From Nocardia sp. NBC_00565 (GTDB lineage Bacteria; Actinomycetota; Actinomycetes; Mycobacteriales; Mycobacteriaceae): a DNA stretch of 64,000 nucleotides. The position numbers and the translations under genes are program-made. The stretch spans positions 4,092,001 to 4,156,000 of the forward strand of contig NZ_CP107785.1 in NCBI RefSeq assembly GCF_036345915.1, given 5' to 3'. Under the pieces are notes generated by a model, which saw only the letters and a program-made list of their open reading frames with translations, ran no database searches and had not been told where the DNA came from. The number at the start of each line of letters is the position of its first letter. Position 1 is the stretch's first letter. Shown here piece by piece: positions 61,921 through 64,000 of this stretch.

Positions 61921-63624
61921 TCACCGCTTCAACACCCAGCGGTCCATGTTCCAGCCGGTGCCCGCCTGCGTGGGACCGGCTATGCCGTTCTGCAAACCGT
62001 TGCCGAACGCGATGGTGCGGGGCGTGACGAACAACGGGATGCTCGGCATATCCGCCCACAGCAGGTTCTCGGCCTCGGTGCGCAGATTCAGCGTTGTGGT
62101 CGAGTTGTCGTCGCCCGCAAGCTGATCGGTGATCGAATCGTAGCGGCCATTACCGTAGCGACCGAAATTGAGCCCGCTACCTGTGCGCAACGCGCTGCTC
62201 GCCGCCACACCGGTCTGGGATCCGGCCGGACCCGGCGCCGATGCGGTGCTGCCGAGCACGGCGTCGACTTTGCCTTCGGTGAGCTGGGACGGTGTGAAAT
62301 CGGCGGATCCGGCGTCCACCACATTGATACCGGCCGATTTGCACGCCTCCGCGATCAGCTGCACGGTCTGGGTACGCCGCTCGTCCGGACGCACATATCC
62401 GACCCGAATGGTGGTATTCGACCCACCCGAGGCCGCGGCGGCGGTCGTGTCGCCGCCGCGATATTTGTCGGCCGCCCCGATGACGGCCGGATAGAACAGC
62501 GAATCCTGCTGTGTGATACGAGAATTCAGTGGCGCGGTACCGAGCCCGGTCTTCGGCGCGTCCTTGGCCTTGCCGAGCTTGTCGAACAGTGCCTGCCGCG
62601 GCACACACAACGCGAAGGCGCGCCGAGCGTCGGCCGAACCGAAGACGCCTCCGGTCCCGAGCACCAACTGCTCGGCACCGCGCCCCGGCACCGACCGCAC
62701 CGAAAACCCGTCCAGATTGATATCTTTCACCGATCCGGCACCGATATCGACGACCCCGACCGCATTGTCGCCGACCTTCGCCTTCAGATCCGCGGTCTTC
62801 GGATACACCACGATCCGCCCGGTCTCGGGCTTATTGCCCCACCAGCGTTCGTTGGCGACCAGGACCAGCCCGTCCTTATCGGAGAACGAATCGATCCGGT
62901 ACGGCCCCGATGACGGGAACCGGCTCAGATCCACCTTGCCAGAGCCGATGGTCCACCCGTTGTTCCAGAAGTCGGCGATCCGCTGCAGCGAGGCCTGGTC
63001 ACCGGACTGCACGGCGGTCACCACATTCGGCACATTCGCCACCCGCGCGGCCACATGCGCGGGCATCAACTCACCCGCGGTGAACAGGTTGCGCCACGGC
63101 AGGTAGTGCCGGTCCCCGCGGAACACCACGGTGGCGTCCTTGGAACCGGTCTGGCAATCCACCCGCTCGATATCGGCGTATCCGGCGGTGCTCGCGGCGT
63201 CGAACAACGGCACCTGCCCGCGGTCGCCGGGCTTGGTGTACCGCCCGCTATGCGCGGCCCAGGCCAGCACCAGATCATCGCACGAGGTCGGCACGCCGTC
63301 GGAGTACACACCGTCCGCGCTGAGCCGGTACTGGATCGTCTGCGCCTCGCCGGGCACCTCTTTCGCGGTGCCCACATCGGTGTCGGCGACCTGTTGACCA
63401 TCCGGTCCGGTGTAGAAGAACCCGGTCAGCACCCGCGCGAACACCGCGTTCGAGCCGGTGCTCGCGCCGAGCGTGCTCCCCCCGTTGTAACTGGCGATCA
63501 CCGCGTCGACGGCGTAACCGATGGAGGGCACTTGGTTCTGACTCGAGCATCCGGCCACCACCGTGGCGGCCACGGTGCCCGCAGCCACCGCTCCGATCAG
63601 ACGTGCCGCTAGCGACTGCTTCAT
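61921..63624 (-). CDS. extracellular solute-binding lipoprotein (peptide/nickel type, Rv2585c-like)
   Basis: 567 residues from ATG 63624 (MKQSLAARLIGAVAAGTV), signal ending in lipobox VVAGC. Family 5 substrate-binding fold (SBP_bac_5): LSADGVYSDGVPTSCDDLVL and LPWRNLFTAGELMPAHVAARV, FPSSGPYRIDSFSDKDGLVL. Normally docks on an oligopeptide importer, but no permease or ATPase gene is adjacent; the same orphan situation holds for Rv2585c beside secF (from memory). Confidence 0.88.
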   Translation of the reverse strand: MKQSLAARLIGAVAAGTVAATVVAGCSSQNQVPSIGYAVDAVIASYNGGSTLGASTGSNAVFARVLTGFFYTGPDGQQVADTDVGTAKEVPGEAQTIQYRLSADGVYSDGVPTSCDDLVLAWAAHSGRYTKPGDRGQVPLFDAASTAGYADIERVDCQTGSKDATVVFRGDRHYLPWRNLFTAGELMPAHVAARVANVPNVVTAVQSGDQASLQRIADFWNNGWTIGSGKVDLSRFPSSGPYRIDSFSDKDGLVLVANERWWGNKPETGRIVVYPKTADLKAKVGDNAVGVVDIGAGSVKDINLDGFSVRSVPGRGAEQLVLGTGGVFGSADARRAFALCVPRQALFDKLGKAKDAPKTGLGTAPLNSRITQQDSLFYPAVIGAADKYRGGDTTAAAASGGSNTTIRVGYVRPDERRTQTVQLIAEACKSAGINVVDAGSADFTPSQLTEGKVDAVLGSTASAPGPAGSQTGVAASSALRTGSGLNFGRYGNGRYDSITDQLAGDDNSTTTLNLRTEAENLLWADMPSIPLFVTPRTIAFGNGLQNGIAGPTQAGTGWNMDRWVLKR

Positions 63625-63649
63625 CAACGAAAACCCCTGCCGTCGGGTG

Positions 63650-64000
63650 TCAGTTCCGCCGCTTGGTCCGTTTCCCGCTCGGCCGCGCACCCGGACGCGG
63701 CGCCTGTCCCGGTTCGCGCACGGGGCGCGCACCCAACTCGCGCCCGGTCGCCGCGACCGCCCGGCGTTCCGCCTCGGCGCCGGCCCGCGCCGAAGCCAGC
63801 CCGGCCCGCTTGTTGAGCACCTTCCTGGTGTGCGCCGCCACCGGACCCCACCGCTCCTTGATCGACACCAGCAGCGGCACGGCGAAGAAGATCGACGAGT
63901 ATGCGCCGACGATCATGCCGACCAACTGCACCAGCGCCAGATCCTTCAGCGTGCCGACGCCGAGCAGCCATACCGCGATCACGAGCATGCCGACGATCGG
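63650..64000 (-). CDS. secF: protein translocase subunit SecF, C-terminal part (cut by window edge)
   Basis: The last 116 residues. PIVGMLVIAVWLLGVGTLKD and LALVQLVGMIVGAYSSIFFA are the final membrane helices of SecF, followed by PLLVSIKERWGP and a basic, Arg/Pro-rich tail. SecDF uses the proton gradient to assist Sec export. The lipoprotein gene follows 25 nt downstream. The order apt-Rv2585c-secF matches M. tuberculosis. Confidence 0.9.
   Translation of the reverse strand, partial: PIVGMLVIAVWLLGVGTLKDLALVQLVGMIVGAYSSIFFAVPLLVSIKERWGPVAAHTRKVLNKRAGLASARAGAEAERRAVAATGRELGARPVREPGQAPRPGARPSGKRTKRRN

Overview
The window is high-GC DNA from a mycolic-acid-containing actinobacterium, most likely Nocardia or a close relative (inferred). 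Clues are the dense GC-rich reading frames, frequent GTG/TTG starts, an EspC-type ESX substrate, a cutinase, an acyl-ACP desaturase of the DesA type, and a gene order matching, from memory, the M. tuberculosis stretch Rv2555c to Rv2586c. That backbone is alaS, rarA, a Pro/Gly-rich membrane protein like Rv2560, aspS, a YpfJ metallopeptidase, the Rv2578c radical-SAM protein, hisS, ppiB, relA, apt, the Rv2585c lipoprotein and secF. Genes are interleaved between these anchors.

Region by region. 1-26.8 kb: backbone plus inserted single genes and small operons. These include an orphan barstar, a PhoD phosphatase that has lost its 5' end, a YciI/ECF42 sigma pair with a recognisable autoregulatory promoter, a DUF389 membrane protein, an EspC-like/EspA-like pair, a steroid-dehydrogenase-like gene behind a KstR-type palindrome, the Rv2578c-like gene behind a LexA box, korAB, and a divergent MarR/DUF4267 pair. 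26.8-45.4 kb: about 17.5 kb, almost all on the minus strand and tightly coupled, encoding a type IV secretion-like machine. It has a VirD4/TraG-like coupling ATPase, a VirB4-like ATPase, an SCO6880-family protein, a VirB6/TrbL-like polytopic protein, two small pilin-like membrane proteins, three tandem paralogous single-pass proteins, two ParA/MinD-like proteins with degenerate P-loops, a cell-wall hydrolase with M23, transglycosylase and NlpC/P60 domains, and a secreted cutinase at the head. I see no relaxase, integrase or replication gene. A DUF4913 gene ends the operon and a coiled-coil gene faces it across a strong terminator.

45.7-64 kb: relA, then about 13 kb of accessory genes. They are a secreted phosphodiesterase, an NrtR-like regulator, a divergent adenylosuccinate-synthetase paralogue followed by degenerate 147-bp copies of its own 3' end, a vWA protein behind a perfect 11-bp-arm operator, RidA, desA, several unrecognised proteins, an HxlR regulator, a SnoaL-like protein and an ABC-F ATPase with a leader. 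The backbone then resumes with apt, the oligopeptide-binding-like lipoprotein and the 3' part of secF.

The strongest lead for an undescribed system is the secretion cluster at 27.2-45.4 kb. It sits in a core chromosomal location without mobility genes and carries both a peptidoglycan hydrolase and a cutinase, as a channel crossing peptidoglycan and a mycolate layer might need (inference). The second is the in-frame array of C-terminal modules at 50.4-50.9 kb. No tRNA, rRNA or CRISPR array was seen.
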